From the NCBI GenBank assembly GCA_002348365.1, contig DEBC01000098.1, positions 89,055 to 142,981 of the forward strand: DNA of 53,927 nucleotides. The letters are read 5' to 3'. The position numbers and the translations under genes were made by a program. Below, piece by piece: positions 53,636 through 53,927 of the stretch (positions within the stretch are counted from its first letter, which is position 1; the number at the start of each line of letters is the position of its first letter). The notes under the pieces are model-generated. The model was given only the letters and a program-made list of their open reading frames with translations. It had not been told where the DNA came from and ran no database searches. This DNA is from Alphaproteobacteria bacterium UBA2966. GTDB taxonomy: Bacteria > Pseudomonadota > Alphaproteobacteria > UBA2966.

Positions 53636-53927
53636 ATGAACGCTAAGATGTTTCTCCTCGCGGCATTCACGGCGGCACTGCTGACGGCCTGAGCTGTTCC
53701 CTCGGGTGGTCCTCTCCTCCCCTTTGCTACTGTGACCTCTCAACAAAGTCCGTTTTACGCCAATCACCTTGTTGTCGGCGCGGCTCGCGGTGGCGTAATG
53801 CCCGTTGTCATTCACAACAGTCCTTTCGGCGGTACCAGTTCCGAAGCGATCAGCGCAGCTATGCAAGGTCCTTCATGGGCAGGCGGATTCAGGTTTCAAC
53901 CTGCCAGGTCCGGACAGGTACCTTCCC
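53636..53927 (+). pseudogene. Lipoprotein-like gene with TGA at the lipobox cysteine codon, runs off window
   Basis: After GGGAGGG, an ATG at 53636 opens MNAKMFLLAAFTAALLTA, a textbook lipoprotein signal peptide core ending LLTA. The next codon, where the lipobox cysteine should be, is TGA (53690-53692). In the same frame the sequence stays open to the window end for 78 codons (AVPSGGPLLPFATVTSQQSP, then FYANHLVVGAARGGVMPVVI). A TGC or TGT to TGA change at this codon is the simplest reading. A sequence error, recent nonsense mutation or recoding cannot be separated here. No family was recognised. Confidence 0.55.

Noticed and set aside
53690..53692. Selenocysteine decoding of TGA
   Set aside because: No convincing SECIS-like hairpin follows. 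A Cys-to-stop point change or error is simpler. Kept only as a finding to check.
1..53927. CRISPR arrays, rRNA, insertion sequences, prophage genes
   Set aside because: No regular repeat-spacer array, transposase, integrase or rRNA signature was seen on either strand.

Overview
The window looks like chromosomal DNA of a moderately GC-rich alphaproteobacterium. The evidence is the collinear set tig-clpP-clpX-lon-hupB on the minus strand, a glnB-glnA pair behind a sigma-54 promoter, the bifunctional NAD(P)HX repair enzyme, a topoisomerase IV B subunit, and a response regulator with a C-terminal tail carrying two GPDRR motifs. Start codons are often TTG or GTG. TAG, TGA and TAA are all used as ordinary stops. 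No rRNA, CRISPR array, insertion sequence or phage gene was seen.

Layout. (1) 1-7.3 kb, minus strand: tRNA-Leu(TAG), trigger factor, ClpP, ClpX, Lon, HU, tRNA-Val(TAC) and a partial tRNA-Asp(GTC), a protein-folding and proteolysis block. A textbook heat-shock promoter precedes lon, a sigma-70 promoter precedes hupB, and a strong terminator follows hupB. (2) 7.3-8.2 kb: a stretch without an intact gene, holding a frameshifted coding-like relic and a 119-bp tract of about 12% GC. (3) 8.2-16.5 kb: Nnr, a SAM methyltransferase, an amidase, a DadA-like dehydrogenase, a small lipoprotein and an unusual ACP / acyl-AMP ligase / PlsC acyltransferase fusion. (4) 16.6-36.9 kb: a catabolic and transport region with an aldo/keto reductase, M19-like dipeptidase, M20 hydrolase, Fe/2OG dioxygenase, NodB-fold deacetylase, an orphan substrate-binding protein, five consecutive paralogous DHA2-type MFS transporters, two Rieske oxygenases, an alpha/beta hydrolase, a second Fe/2OG dioxygenase and one PDR-type reductase. 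(5) 37-39.9 kb: response regulator, Hpt-like protein, Tag-like glycosylase, isochorismatase-family hydrolase, a small protein and tRNA-His. (6) 40-48.9 kb: an aminotransferase broken by an in-frame TAG, an intact aminotransferase, a tiny acidic ORF, an amidase, hydantoinase/oxoprolinase subunits A and B, and a LysE-family exporter. (7) 49-53.9 kb: glnB, glnA, a YciA-type thioesterase, parE, and the start of a lipoprotein gene whose lipobox cysteine codon reads TGA.

How it fits together. Regions 4 and 6 are rich in enzymes that open C-N bonds (amidases, hydantoinase, carbamoylase-like, deacetylase, dipeptidase) and that oxygenate organic substrates (Rieske, Fe/2OG). They are followed by nitrogen control and assimilation (PII, glutamine synthetase). 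This suggests a heterotroph scavenging nitrogen-containing or aromatic organics. The substrates are not determinable from sequence alone.

The least ordinary signals are the five-gene MFS array, three otherwise intact genes each interrupted by a single in-frame stop (two TAG, one TGA), the ACP-ligase-acyltransferase fusion, and the AT-rich scar beside tRNA-Leu.
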